A DNA stretch of 45,265 nucleotides from Spirochaetales bacterium (GTDB lineage: Bacteria > Spirochaetota > Spirochaetia > SZUA-6 > DRHE01): assembly GCA_030615505.1 (NCBI GenBank), contig JAUWZD010000029.1, forward strand, positions 1 through 45,265, written 5' to 3'. The notes under the pieces were generated by a model. It saw only the letters and a program-made list of their open reading frames with translations, made no database searches and was not told the DNA's origin. Position 1 is the stretch's first letter. Every line of letters begins with the position of its first letter. A program made the position numbers and the translations under genes. Positions 24,784 to 33,927 of this stretch are shown here, piece by piece.

Positions 24784-26334
24784 ATGTATAGGAAGAGTTT
24801 ACTAAGCCTGACCCTGGTGATATGTCTGTTTTTTGGCTTTGCAGCAGGAGAACTAACAGCAAGAGCTGCCCCCGAAGTAGAAGAAGAGAAGGTTTTGACT
24901 ATAGCAATACATGCGGACATTCACTCTTTAGATCCTGCAGCCTACTCCCACAGGATGACTGAGGGTGTTATTAAGACCATGTACGATGGTCTGACAGGAT
25001 GGGGCAAGGATATGAGCATTCAGCCTGAAATAGCATATGAATGGTACTTTGTCGATGATCTGACAGCAGAGTATAAACTTAGAGATAATGTTACTTTTCA
25101 CAATGGGGAACCTCTTACTGCCGAAGACGTTAAATTCTCTTTTGAGAGAGTCATCAATAACGACATATGTGGCGCTGCATGTCCCAGGAAGGGTTTAACC
25201 GGAACCATTACAAGCGTTACCTGTGAAGATGACTACACAGTCAGGTTCCACCTCTCCAAACCCTGGCCTATCCTATTTAAGATGCTGTCGCATCAGCAGA
25301 TAATCCCCAAGGATTATTTCGAGGGGCTCGATCCGGACCCGGGTAAAAGATGCGAGAAGTTTGCAGCTGCTCCGGTTGGCGCCGGTCCATTCAAGTTTGT
25401 AGAGTATGTACCCGGCACCCGTTTAGTGCTGGAGCGCTACGATGGATATTACGGCGACTTTCCGGGGAATGCGGATAAGGTTGTCGTTCTGGTGATGCCG
25501 GATGAGGCCAGCCGGGTTGCAGCCTTGAAGGCAGGAAATGTAGATTTCATTCCGGAGGTATCCCTGGACACTGCTTTGGGTCTGGATGGAGATTCCGATG
25601 TAGCGGTGACAACATCTGTCGGTACACGGGGACGCATGGTGGAGATGAACGTTACCAAACCCCCGTTCGATAATCTATATGTACGACAGGCGATGAACTA
25701 CTGTGTCGACATCCAGGAGATCATAGATACACTCTATGGCGGGAGAGGTACAGTCTTTGCCGGGCCGCTGTTCGATTATGAAGATAGTGTAGATCCAAAG
25801 CTTGTGCCGTATGGATATGATCCTGAAAAAGTAAAGAAGCTTCTGACAGAGGCAGGCTATCCTGACGGGTTCAGCCTTGTTGTGGATGCCGTTCCTCCGC
25901 ATGAAGATTGGGCCACGGCTGTTGTCGGTTACTTAAGAGAATGCGGCATCGATGCTAAGCTCAGAATGTGGGAGTATAAGGTAATCAAACCTGAGCTTCT
26001 GGCACGGAATAGGACAATGTTCGTGCGTGATTGGGGCTCCTCAGCCCTCGATCCGGAAGGCTATCTGAACAGAAAGCTTGAGTCCGGTTCAAATGGCAAC
26101 TTCTCCGGTTACGCCAACAAGTACTTCGATCAACTTCTGGCACGAGGTAGATCTGAACTGGATCCGGAAAAGAGAAAAAAGGTCTATTGGGAGGCACAAA
26201 ATATTATTTACAATGAGGCGCCGTGGATCTTTGGCTACAGCATTGATGCTGCTGCTCTGTATAAACCCGGGCTTGAAGGTTGCCTGCGGCATCCGATTGA
26301 CTACCTAAATGCACACCGCATTACTATACCATAG
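24784..26334 (+). CDS. ABC transporter substrate-binding protein, peptide/opine/nickel family (SBP_bac_5)
   Basis: This 516-aa periplasmic protein (family 5) has a signal peptide (residues 1 to about 28, ending ARA-A) and conserved family segments: HADIHSLDPAAYSHRMTEGV, YDGLTGWGKDM, YKLRDNVTFHNGEPLTAEDV, VGAGPFKFVEYVPGTRLVLE and the RQAMNYCVD motif. The family binds dipeptides, oligopeptides, opines, nickel complexes and glycosides, so the ligand cannot be named. It is the first gene of the cluster, after a strong AAGGAGG, and is separated from its permease genes by a hairpin that probably keeps its transcript in excess. Tied by context to the D-glutamate-cyclase-like and opine-dehydrogenase-like genes, a modified amino acid or opine is a reasonable guess. 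Confidence 0.92.
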   Translation: MYRKSLLSLTLVICLFFGFAAGELTARAAPEVEEEKVLTIAIHADIHSLDPAAYSHRMTEGVIKTMYDGLTGWGKDMSIQPEIAYEWYFVDDLTAEYKLRDNVTFHNGEPLTAEDVKFSFERVINNDICGAACPRKGLTGTITSVTCEDDYTVRFHLSKPWPILFKMLSHQQIIPKDYFEGLDPDPGKRCEKFAAAPVGAGPFKFVEYVPGTRLVLERYDGYYGDFPGNADKVVVLVMPDEASRVAALKAGNVDFIPEVSLDTALGLDGDSDVAVTTSVGTRGRMVEMNVTKPPFDNLYVRQAMNYCVDIQEIIDTLYGGRGTVFAGPLFDYEDSVDPKLVPYGYDPEKVKKLLTEAGYPDGFSLVVDAVPPHEDWATAVVGYLRECGIDAKLRMWEYKVIKPELLARNRTMFVRDWGSSALDPEGYLNRKLESGSNGNFSGYANKYFDQLLARGRSELDPEKRKKVYWEAQNIIYNEAPWIFGYSIDAAALYKPGLEGCLRHPIDYLNAHRITIP

Positions 26335-26373
26335 CATGACTGTCGACTGGATGATCTAGCCTTTTTATTTTTT

Positions 26374-26423
26374 AAGGGGAGCAAGGAGCGATAGGACCTT
26401 TTAATTTGATTCTTGCTCCCTTC
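26374..26423 (+). promoter_or_regulatory. intercistronic hairpin between binding protein and permease
   Basis: GGGAGCAAG (26377-26385) pairs perfectly with CTTGCTCCC (26412-26420), with flanking AA/TT pairs and a loop of about 26 bases. No long T-run follows, so it is more likely an RNA-stabilising or attenuating stem than a full terminator. Confidence 0.6.
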
Positions 26424-26434
26424 TTAGGTAAGGT

Positions 26435-27451
26435 ATGAGGTTTATCAAGATTCTGGAGAGAATATTAATGACTATTCCCATAATGCTTGGGGTAGCTATC
26501 TTAGTCTTTACAGCTATGCGCTTCATCCCTGGCGATCCTGTTGATGTAATGTATGGAGAATCAGGCTTTATAACAGAAGATCAACTTGAGCGTATGAGGA
26601 AGGAGCTCAACCTGGACAAACCGTTCCATGTACAACTCTATCTCTTCCTCTCAGGTCTTGTGCGAGGCGATTTGGGAATTTCATATACCAGGCATAGACC
26701 TGTCTGGGACCTGATAAAAGAGAGGCTTCCTGCTACCGTGGAGCTTGCTTTTGGAGCATTTATCTTCGGAATAATCATAGCGATCCCTATCGGAATCGTT
26801 TCTGCGGTAAAGCAATACTCGACCATAGACAGGACCAGCATGGCCGCCGCCTTTGTGGGCATCTCAATACCCGGTTTCATTTTGGGACTAATGCTGATCC
26901 TGATCTTCTCAGTTACACTTAAGCTATTGCCTACGGCAGGAAGGATCGATCCGATATTAGGGTTAAGGCTGAAAGACATCACGGGTTTGCATATTTTGGA
27001 CAGCATCATTACCCGTAATCCCCGGGCTCTGCTTGACAGCATCAAGCATCTTATCCTGCCGTCTATAGCATTAGGAGCCGTCCTGGCCGCTATCGTAGCC
27101 CGGGTATTGCGTTCCAGCATGATCGAAGTTTTAAGAGCCGATTATATCACCTTAGCAAGAGCTAAGGGTCTGCGAGGATTCATTGTTGTAACGAAGCACG
27201 CTCTCCGGAATGCGCTCATTCCTACTGTTACAGTCGTGGGTATCCAGATAGGTGTCCTTCTTGGAGGCAATATGATCATAGAATGTGTCTTTGCCTGGCC
27301 GGGAATGGGCAGGCTTGCCGTGGATGCAATTAAGGAAAGTGATTACTCCGTAATCCAGGGTGTAGTGATGATCTACGCTTTAACCTTTGTTATGGCTAAT
27401 CTATTGGTCGATATTATTTACACTTTTCTCAATCCTAAGATCGAGCTGTAG
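26435..27451 (+). CDS. ABC transporter permease, DppB/OppB family
   Basis: This 338-aa inner-membrane permease has six or so membrane segments. Family motifs are LVFTAMRFIPGDPVD near the N-terminus, the first-TM-to-loop PFHVQLYLFLSGLVRGDLG stretch, and the cytoplasmic EAA loop ADYITLARAKGL followed by HALRNALIPTVTVVG. Length is typical for DppB. It pairs with the DppC-type permease that starts 12 bases later and with the two ATPases further on. The gene begins after the hairpin at 26374-26423. Confidence 0.93.
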   Translation: MRFIKILERILMTIPIMLGVAILVFTAMRFIPGDPVDVMYGESGFITEDQLERMRKELNLDKPFHVQLYLFLSGLVRGDLGISYTRHRPVWDLIKERLPATVELAFGAFIFGIIIAIPIGIVSAVKQYSTIDRTSMAAAFVGISIPGFILGLMLILIFSVTLKLLPTAGRIDPILGLRLKDITGLHILDSIITRNPRALLDSIKHLILPSIALGAVLAAIVARVLRSSMIEVLRADYITLARAKGLRGFIVVTKHALRNALIPTVTVVGIQIGVLLGGNMIIECVFAWPGMGRLAVDAIKESDYSVIQGVVMIYALTFVMANLLVDIIYTFLNPKIEL

Positions 27452-27462
27452 GAGTAGAAAAT

Positions 27463-28599
27463 ATGATTGAGTTGGCTAAAACAAGCTCAACCAGCGCAAT
27501 CATAGATCTTTATAGGGTAAAATCCAAAATACTGATAAGTAATCTCTCTTCCTTCCTGAGAGAGCTGGCGGCTCACCGTTCCGCCTTCTTAGGGGCAATC
27601 GTAATAATGATCTTTGTCCTGGCTGCCATCTTCGCTCCTCAAATAACGCCTATTGATCCAACCAAAATGAGGCTCCAGCTTAGCTTGCTCCCGCCCTTCT
27701 GGGCACAGGATGAGGGAGATCTGGCGAGATTGGAGAAGCAAGCAAAACGGGAGGTTCTGAAAGAGCTGATAGAATTGATAGAGATAGATAAAGATTATTT
27801 ATCAAGGCTTAGAGGGCTTTCTATGCAGGAGATGCTTGTAGAGCTGGGTAGGCTTAGCGAGCAGGGGAGGCTGGACAGGAAAGATCTATTGATGCTGGAA
27901 AATTTGGGAAAAAAAGTTATGGTACACCCCCTTGGTTGTGACAGGATGGGCATGGACTTGCTCTCCCGGGTCATCTACGGGACGAGAATCTCATTATTGG
28001 TCGGAATACTGGTAGTAGGAATCTCTGCTTTTATAGGTGTCGTTTTAGGCTCCTTCGCAGGATATTATCGAGGATGGTTCGACAACCTGATCTCCCGCTT
28101 CTGTGACCTGCTCCTTGCTTTTCCTTATTTGATCTTTGCAATCCTTATTATGGTTATAATGGGTGGAGGGTTTATGAACATGATCTTTGCCTTGACCTTT
28201 AAGGCCTGGGTCGAATTCTTCCGCCTGGTCAGGGGGGAGTTCTTATCAGAGAAGACCAAGGAATATATTGATGCAGCCAGGGTCGCCGGGCAGAGCAGTT
28301 TCAAAATAATCGTCTTTGAGATCCTGCCAAATATAATTCATTCTGTTATAGTTCTGGGCACATTAAGGATGGGCTATATGATTATCATGGAGGCTTCCTT
28401 AAGTTATCTGGGCCTGGGGATCGCTCCTCCTACTCCGGCATGGGGATCGATGGTCTATTTAGGAAAACAAGATATAATCACTGGTATCTGGTGGACCGTT
28501 ACTTTCCCCGGACTGGCAATACTTATCCTGGTTTTATCAATAAATCTGTTGGGTGAGGGACTGCACGATATTCTTGATCCAAGGCTGAGGGTCGATTAA
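27463..28599 (+). CDS. ABC transporter permease, DppC/OppC family, with helical insertion
   Basis: This second permease carries the OppC N-terminal segment (RSAFLGAIVIMIFVLAAIFA), the hallmark HPLGCDRMGMDLLSR near residue 155, and the EAA loop KEYIDAARVAGQSSF followed by EILPNIIHSVIVLG. At 378 aa it is about 80 residues longer than usual. The extra part (about residues 80-150) is charged, leucine-rich and predicted helical (for example LARLEKQAKREVLKELIELI) and is inserted in the periplasmic loop just before HPLG. It begins with ATG at 27463 after GGAG, 12 bases downstream of the DppB-type gene. Confidence 0.92.
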   Translation: MIELAKTSSTSAIIDLYRVKSKILISNLSSFLRELAAHRSAFLGAIVIMIFVLAAIFAPQITPIDPTKMRLQLSLLPPFWAQDEGDLARLEKQAKREVLKELIELIEIDKDYLSRLRGLSMQEMLVELGRLSEQGRLDRKDLLMLENLGKKVMVHPLGCDRMGMDLLSRVIYGTRISLLVGILVVGISAFIGVVLGSFAGYYRGWFDNLISRFCDLLLAFPYLIFAILIMVIMGGGFMNMIFALTFKAWVEFFRLVRGEFLSEKTKEYIDAARVAGQSSFKIIVFEILPNIIHSVIVLGTLRMGYMIIMEASLSYLGLGIAPPTPAWGSMVYLGKQDIITGIWWTVTFPGLAILILVLSINLLGEGLHDILDPRLRVD

Positions 28600-28601
28600 T
28601 A

Positions 28602-29606
28602 ATGGAAGATAATAAACTGCTTGAGGTAAAGAATTTGACTACTGTATTTCCTCTACGAAGGGGTGTGGTAAAAGCAGTTGATCATATAGATTTTGACCTC
28701 GAAGAGGGCGAGATCATGGGCCTTGTAGGAGAGTCCGGCTGTGGTAAGAGTGTAAGTATGCTATCCATACTCAGGCTGATTTCCTATCCCGGTAAGATAA
28801 TAGGCGGCCAGGTCTTCTTCAACGGGGAGGATCTTTTAAACAAGCCTTTATCCGAAATGAGGAATGTACGAGGCAGGGAGATCGCAATGATTTTCCAGGA
28901 CCCGATGACCACCATGAATCCGGTGTTTAAGGTAGGAGAACAGGTTCGTGAGTCCCTTAAGATACATAAGATAATCAATAATCAAACGCGAAAATTTCCA
29001 CCGTGTGTCAGTAGAGCAGGCAAGAGGGCTGAACAACGGCGGGTACTGGAGCTGTTTGAAGAGGTGGGGCTCCCCTCACCCAGGGAGAACTATCGCCAGT
29101 ATCCTTATGAGCTGAGTGGGGGCATGCAACAGCGGGCTTTAACAGCTATCGCGCTTTCCTGTGAACCGAAACTCCTTTTGGCCGACGAACCGACAACAGC
29201 TTTAGATGTAACTATTCAAGCTCAGATCCTGGAGCTATTAGAGAGAGTTACTAAGGAGCGAAAGGCCGGCATGATTCTTGTTACCCATGACCTTGGAGTA
29301 GCCGCTGAATTCTGCCGCAAGATTGCGGTTATGTATGCGGGAAAAATAGTGGAGAAAGGACCCACCGATATAGTGCTCCAGGATCCCAGGCACCCATACA
29401 CGCGTGGATTGTTAAGGTCTATTCCCCTGATCACCAAAGAGAAGGTCAAGATCAAATCCATTGCCGGCAGCGTTCCGGACCTAATAAATCTGCCCTGCGG
29501 ATGTGCCTTTTATCCAAGATGTGATATGGCATCACCCGGGTGTGAAGAGAAGGAGATAGGGCTGAAAGAGGTGGGAATTGGCCATTGGATCCGCTGTGTG
29601 CGCTAA
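28602..29606 (+). CDS. ABC transporter ATP-binding protein, DppD/OppD family
   Basis: This 334-aa ATPase has Walker A GESGCGKS near residue 43, Q-loop IFQDPMTTMNPVF, signature LSGGMQQR, Walker B LLADEPTTALD and H-loop LVTHDLGV. The C-terminal oligopeptide-transporter extension has the iron-sulfur-type cysteines of this family (CGCAFYPRCDMASPGCEEKE). It starts 2 bases after the DppC-type stop and overlaps the next ATPase gene by 29 bases. The GMQQR form of the signature is typical for DppD. Confidence 0.94.
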   Translation: MEDNKLLEVKNLTTVFPLRRGVVKAVDHIDFDLEEGEIMGLVGESGCGKSVSMLSILRLISYPGKIIGGQVFFNGEDLLNKPLSEMRNVRGREIAMIFQDPMTTMNPVFKVGEQVRESLKIHKIINNQTRKFPPCVSRAGKRAEQRRVLELFEEVGLPSPRENYRQYPYELSGGMQQRALTAIALSCEPKLLLADEPTTALDVTIQAQILELLERVTKERKAGMILVTHDLGVAAEFCRKIAVMYAGKIVEKGPTDIVLQDPRHPYTRGLLRSIPLITKEKVKIKSIAGSVPDLINLPCGCAFYPRCDMASPGCEEKEIGLKEVGIGHWIRCVR

Positions 29607-30606
29607 AGAAAAACACACAGAGCTCCCGCTGGTCAGGATAGAGGGGGTCAAGAAGTATTTCATCAAGAAACCGAGCCTGTTATCCAGGGCTTTTGGGAAT
29701 AGGGATATAATCATCAAGGCAGTGGACGGTGTAAGCCTGGAAATAAAAAGTAATGAGACCCTCGGGCTTGTAGGGGAGAGCGGCTGCGGCAAGACTACCC
29801 TGGGAAGGGTGATCCTTAAGCTCTATGAACCGACATCTGGAAAGATTTTCTTCGAAGGAGAGGAGATTAATCACCTTAATAGTAATGCCTTAATGCAGTT
29901 CCGACGCAAGGCCCAGATCATCTTCCAGAACCCCTACGCGTCGCTAAATCCTCGTAAAACAGTCAGGGAGATCATCTCCATACCCTTAAAGAACCGTGGG
30001 TTAAAGGATCCGATAGAAAGAGAGGAGGAGGTCCTCGCTCTTTTGACGGCTGTAGGGCTAAGCGAGCGTCATATTAACAGCTACCCGCATCAGTTCAGCG
30101 GGGGCCAGAGACAGAGGATCAGCATCGCCAGGGCTCTGGCGATGCGGCCGAAGTTCATTGTAGCCGATGAATCGGTATCCTCACTTGATGTCTCTATCCA
30201 GGCCCAGATAATCAACTTGATGGAGAAATTGCAAGAAGAATACAGGCTTACCTACCTCTTTATAGCACATGATTTAAGTGTGATCTTCTACGTAAGTGAC
30301 AGGGTGGCGGTAATGTACCTGGGTAAGATCGTGGAAATAGCTCAGACCATGGAGCTGTTTGAGAATCCTCTGCACCCTTATACAGAGGCCTTGCTGTCGG
30401 CCATTCCGGCCGTAGCAAAGCAAGAGAATAAGAGGATCATCTTAAAGGGGACGGTTCCCACTCCCATTGATCCCCCTAAGGGATGCAGCTTTCATACCAG
30501 ATGCTTCATGAAGAAGGGAAGGATATGTGAGCTAGAAGAGCCGGTATGGGCTTCTGCAGGTGACGGCCACTATGTCTGCTGCCATCTTTATGAAAGCTAT
30601 GTGTAA
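29578..30606 (+). CDS. ABC transporter ATP-binding protein, DppF/OppF family
   Basis: This 342-aa ATPase partners the DppD-type subunit. Walker A is GESGCGKTTLGR near residue 64, Q-loop IIFQNPYASLNPR, signature FSGGQRQR, Walker B VADESVSSLD (with Ser in place of the usual Pro) and H-loop FIAHDLSV. The C-terminal region CSFHTRCFMKKGRICELEEP carries family cysteines. The preferred start is TTG at 29578, with GAGGTG close upstream; a GTG at 29596 is the alternative. It is the last importer gene, 63 bases before the MttB-family gene, so transporter and enzymes probably share one transcript. Confidence 0.93.
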   Translation: MAIGSAVCAKEKHTELPLVRIEGVKKYFIKKPSLLSRAFGNRDIIIKAVDGVSLEIKSNETLGLVGESGCGKTTLGRVILKLYEPTSGKIFFEGEEINHLNSNALMQFRRKAQIIFQNPYASLNPRKTVREIISIPLKNRGLKDPIEREEEVLALLTAVGLSERHINSYPHQFSGGQRQRISIARALAMRPKFIVADESVSSLDVSIQAQIINLMEKLQEEYRLTYLFIAHDLSVIFYVSDRVAVMYLGKIVEIAQTMELFENPLHPYTEALLSAIPAVAKQENKRIILKGTVPTPIDPPKGCSFHTRCFMKKGRICELEEPVWASAGDGHYVCCHLYESYV

Positions 30607-30669
30607 AACTCTATTTCAGAATATATACGTCCTACAGGAATATTATATTTATAAGAGGAGGTATAGCTA

Positions 30670-32094
30670 ATGGCCGGGTTTGATCGGAGCGGGCTCAAGG
30701 GCAGTAAGCTTCAACCCTTAACTGCAGAAGAGATTAATCGTATTCACCTGTCTTCGTTTGAGATCCTGGAGAGAACAGGGATAGTCATTTATGATGAAGA
30801 GATAGTGCAATTGCTGGGTAAATCGGGGTGCAAGATAGACCATGAGAAAAATCTGGTCAAGATACCTCAGGACCTGGCAGAGGATGCAGTGGATAAGGTC
30901 CCCTCCTCAGTAACCCTCTGCGGAAGAAACGACGAATATGACATGCACCTGGGCAATGGGAAACTTTACGCCCGCATACCTGGGGGAGCCACACGCATAC
31001 TGGACCTGGAAACCCACGAGGCCAGGAAAGCTACAATAGATGATGTGGCATCTTGCGCCAGAGTAACTGACGCTTTGCCCAATATTCACGGGCTATCCAT
31101 GTTTCAGGTTACGCCCCAGGATGTACCTATTGAGGTTTTGGACATTCACGCGGCTTTTGCTTCGTTTTGCAATACAGAGAAACACCTTTTTTATGTGTGT
31201 CACAACAATAGCTGTATTGATGATGTGATCGATATGGCTGTACTTGTGGCCGGAGGAGAAGAAGCTTTAAAACAGCGCCCTCTGATAAGCGCCCTTTGTG
31301 AGGCAACAACCCCTCTGCGATTCGTGGAAAGCCAGATGAGGGTTCTAAAAAGCTTTGCTTCGAGAGGTCTTCCCTTGATGCTCCATTCACACCCTATAGC
31401 CGGGTTTACATCTCCTGTGACCCTGGCCGGGGAATTATTAATCACGAATGCTGAAGTTTTGAGCCTGGTTATCATGTCGCAACTGATTGCCCCACACACT
31501 CCTGTTGTTTACGGCATGTCTTCATCAATTCCTGATATGAGTACCGGTCTCAACCTGGCCGGCGGAGTGGAGATCGGGCTGCTGGGTTCTGCTGTGGCTC
31601 AGTTGGCGCAGTATTACAATATACCCTGTGCCATGTCAACAGGGATCGATTCCAAAGCCCCCGATGCGCAAGCGGCTATGGAGAGGATAATGACTGTTTT
31701 ACCCCCTATATTGGCTGGAATCGATCTGGTGAACCTGTCAACCACAGAAACCAAACTAACCTTCTGCCTTGAGCAACTGGTTATCGATAACGAATTGATG
31801 AGCTGGATCGGCCGCTATCTGCAGGGCATAAGGGTAGATGCAGAAAGATTGGCTTTAGACCTGATCAAGGAGGTTAAACCGGGTGGGCACTTCATGGATA
31901 AGGAGCATACAGCGAAATATTTTAAAGAGGAACTCATGACTGAAGGGCTTATCAGGGGTGGGATTCGAGAAGGAGGAGAGCTAAAGGGGATGCAGCAGAG
32001 AGCAAGAAATGAGGTGAGGAAGATTCTGAAGGAGCATTCTCCGAAGCATCTGGAAAGGGAAATCTATAATAAAATGAGCAGGCTAATCTTATGA
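30670..32094 (+). CDS. MttB-family corrinoid methyltransferase, non-pyrrolysine type
   Basis: This 474-aa protein belongs to the trimethylamine methyltransferase (MttB/COG5598) superfamily. It has the family opening LTAEEINRIHLSSFEILERT, the PGGATRILDLETHEARKAT segment, LCEATTPLRFVESQMRVLK, and later VYGMSSSIPDMSTGLNLAGG and the C-terminal KEHTAKYFKEELMTE region. No in-frame TAG (pyrrolysine) interrupts it, so it is of the MtgB/MtpB class, which demethylates quaternary or N-methyl amines such as glycine betaine, proline betaine or carnitine and passes the methyl to a corrinoid protein. A cognate MtgC-like corrinoid protein and RamA activase are absent. It has AGGAGG before ATG and overlaps the regulator gene by 4 bases. 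Confidence 0.88.
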   Translation: MAGFDRSGLKGSKLQPLTAEEINRIHLSSFEILERTGIVIYDEEIVQLLGKSGCKIDHEKNLVKIPQDLAEDAVDKVPSSVTLCGRNDEYDMHLGNGKLYARIPGGATRILDLETHEARKATIDDVASCARVTDALPNIHGLSMFQVTPQDVPIEVLDIHAAFASFCNTEKHLFYVCHNNSCIDDVIDMAVLVAGGEEALKQRPLISALCEATTPLRFVESQMRVLKSFASRGLPLMLHSHPIAGFTSPVTLAGELLITNAEVLSLVIMSQLIAPHTPVVYGMSSSIPDMSTGLNLAGGVEIGLLGSAVAQLAQYYNIPCAMSTGIDSKAPDAQAAMERIMTVLPPILAGIDLVNLSTTETKLTFCLEQLVIDNELMSWIGRYLQGIRVDAERLALDLIKEVKPGGHFMDKEHTAKYFKEELMTEGLIRGGIREGGELKGMQQRARNEVRKILKEHSPKHLEREIYNKMSRLIL

Positions 32095-32828
32095 ATAAGA
32101 TCTCAACCTCTTTTGAAAGAATTAAAGGTACGGGAACCAAGAAGAAGAGTACCCATGTTGCAGAGCAGATCATAGAAGCGATCAGCAGAGGTGAATACAG
32201 GGTTGGCGATAGGCTGCCGCCGGAGAGGAAGATCGCTGAGGAGATGGGGGTTAGCCGGGTTCCGGTGCGTGAGGCTCTAAGTGCTCTGCAGATAGTCGGG
32301 ATAATTGAAAGCGTTATTGGTGAAGGCACATACATAAGAAGGTCGGTGGAAAGTACTCTGGTTAGATCGCAGGCTCTGTCATTATTAGAAGAGAATGAAA
32401 GCCCATTTGAGGCTTACAGGGCACGCAAAATATTTGAAGCTGCCATTATAGATACTGCTGTCGATCAAGCGAATCATGAGGATCTTACAAAGATCCAAGA
32501 CATTCTGAAACGCATGGATGAAGCTGTGAATGAAAAAGATTTTGATGGATACTTTAAAGCCAATAGAGATTTTCATCTGGCAATTGCTCAGGCTACAAAT
32601 AATTCCCTTATAAAGAAGATTATTGATTACCTTCTAAGCATCCTGGATCAACAGATATGGAAAGAAGCGGCTCAAAAGCACTTCACTGACTATGAGCACA
32701 TTAAGGAGTATTTGCACAGGCACCACAGAATATTCTCCGCAATTAAAGACAAAGACAAGGCGCGCGCAAGGATAGAAATAGAGAGCCACTTCGATGAGAC
32801 AGTGGAGGAGGTAAAGAGATACCTATGA
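32091..32828 (+). CDS. FadR-subfamily GntR transcriptional regulator
   Basis: This 245-aa repressor or activator has an N-terminal winged helix-turn-helix (AEQIIEAISRGEYRVGDRLP, then PPERKIAEEMGVSRVPVREA) and a C-terminal all-helical FCD effector domain with the metal/ligand-binding set D/N-x3-FH, then HRHHRIFSAI and a last His in EIESHF. FCD regulators sense organic acids or amino acids, with Zn or Ni in the pocket. Its start overlaps the MttB-type gene (ATGA). The perfect TGGT-N3-ACCA site at 24612-24622 before the cluster is the expected operator. Which ligand it senses is unknown; the transported compound or a breakdown product is the natural guess. Confidence 0.93.
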   Translation: MNKISTSFERIKGTGTKKKSTHVAEQIIEAISRGEYRVGDRLPPERKIAEEMGVSRVPVREALSALQIVGIIESVIGEGTYIRRSVESTLVRSQALSLLEENESPFEAYRARKIFEAAIIDTAVDQANHEDLTKIQDILKRMDEAVNEKDFDGYFKANRDFHLAIAQATNNSLIKKIIDYLLSILDQQIWKEAAQKHFTDYEHIKEYLHRHHRIFSAIKDKDKARARIEIESHFDETVEEVKRYL

Positions 32829-32832
32829 GAAG

Positions 32833-33927
32833 ATGACTAATAATGAGCTAAAAAATCTACCGGAGATCTTGATCAAAATTTCTGAAAGTATCGATCAGCT
32901 CATAAGCATAGATATACCGTGTAGAGGTGTTATCCGTACACTCTATCGAGCCGCAAGGGAGAAAAGCAATGTCCCGTTGACTTTAGATGCAGCCCAGGCT
33001 TTAGCCCGGTCAATCAAAGCCGGAGATCCGGTCTTTATTGCAACCGGCTGGCCGGATAGGCCCTGGATTTCTACACAGATTGGGGAAAATGACGGCCCTG
33101 TGGGTGCGGCTGTTTTAGCTAGAGCGGTCCATCAGGCCTTCGGTGCTGTTCCTATTATATTAATTGAACAAGAGCTGGTAACTGCGATGGAGAGCGTCAT
33201 TCAAGCAGCCGGGTTCAAAGTATTAAAACCGGAAGAGGCGATTAAAGCTGTAGGCTCTAAAGCTCCTATACATGCTGCTTCTGTGCTAAGCTTCCCTACC
33301 GGGCTCCATGAAGCAGCCGAAGTTTCCACCCAATTAATCCAAAAATATCGACCTGCCGCGATCATATCGATTGAGAAGGGAGGAATGAATGAAAAGGGCT
33401 ATATTCACAGCGTGCGGGGCAAAGAGACAACAGAACATGTGGCTAAGATAGATCTTCTAATGAGAGATGCCAAAAGCTCGGGAATACTGACAATTGGGAT
33501 CGGTGATGGCGGAAATGAGATAGGCATGGGAAATATCAGGGAAGAGATCCAAAAGAGAATACCCTTTGGAGATAGATGTAATTGCCCATGCGGGCAGGGG
33601 ATTGTACCGGTAACGGAGACTGATCTCTTAGTCACAGCAACGATATCGAATTGGGGAGCCTATGGGATAGCGGCATGTCTTGCGATATTAATGGGAAAAT
33701 TCGAGATATTTCATGATGAAAGCATAGAGTGCGGAATCCTTCAGAGATGCGCAGATGCCGGATTGATAGATGGAGTCAGCGGATACGTGGGTAAGAGCGT
33801 GGATGGAGTGCCTGAACTGGTTCATGCATCTATTGTGAATATCCTGGCTGAAATGGTCAAGAAGGGTCTGCAGATCTCAGGCAAGATGGATAGAGACCGG
33901 GGCGGTTGGATCTATGAAGAACAATAG
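32833..33927 (+). CDS. D-glutamate cyclase-like C-terminal domain protein (DUF4392)
   Basis: This 364-aa protein belongs to the DUF4392 family, the domain of mitochondrial D-glutamate cyclase (C14orf159/DGLUCY), which interconverts D-glutamate and 5-oxo-D-proline. The signature segments are FIATGWPDRPWISTQIGEND with GPVGAAVLARAV, then SIEKGGMNEKGYIHSVRG, and GIGDGGNEIGMGNI near residues 215-230. Bacterial members are often stand-alone like this one. It sits 4 bases after the regulator and overlaps the dehydrogenase gene by 14. In this setting it probably opens or closes a pyroglutamate-type ring or acts on a related lactam; the exact substrate is inferred. Confidence 0.87.
   Translation: MTNNELKNLPEILIKISESIDQLISIDIPCRGVIRTLYRAAREKSNVPLTLDAAQALARSIKAGDPVFIATGWPDRPWISTQIGENDGPVGAAVLARAVHQAFGAVPIILIEQELVTAMESVIQAAGFKVLKPEEAIKAVGSKAPIHAASVLSFPTGLHEAAEVSTQLIQKYRPAAIISIEKGGMNEKGYIHSVRGKETTEHVAKIDLLMRDAKSSGILTIGIGDGGNEIGMGNIREEIQKRIPFGDRCNCPCGQGIVPVTETDLLVTATISNWGAYGIAACLAILMGKFEIFHDESIECGILQRCADAGLIDGVSGYVGKSVDGVPELVHASIVNILAEMVKKGLQISGKMDRDRGGWIYEEQ

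Noticed and set aside
30670-32094. Pyrrolysine (amber) read-through in the MttB-type gene
   Set aside because: There is no in-frame TAG inside the 474-aa frame, so it is of the non-pyrrolysine class.
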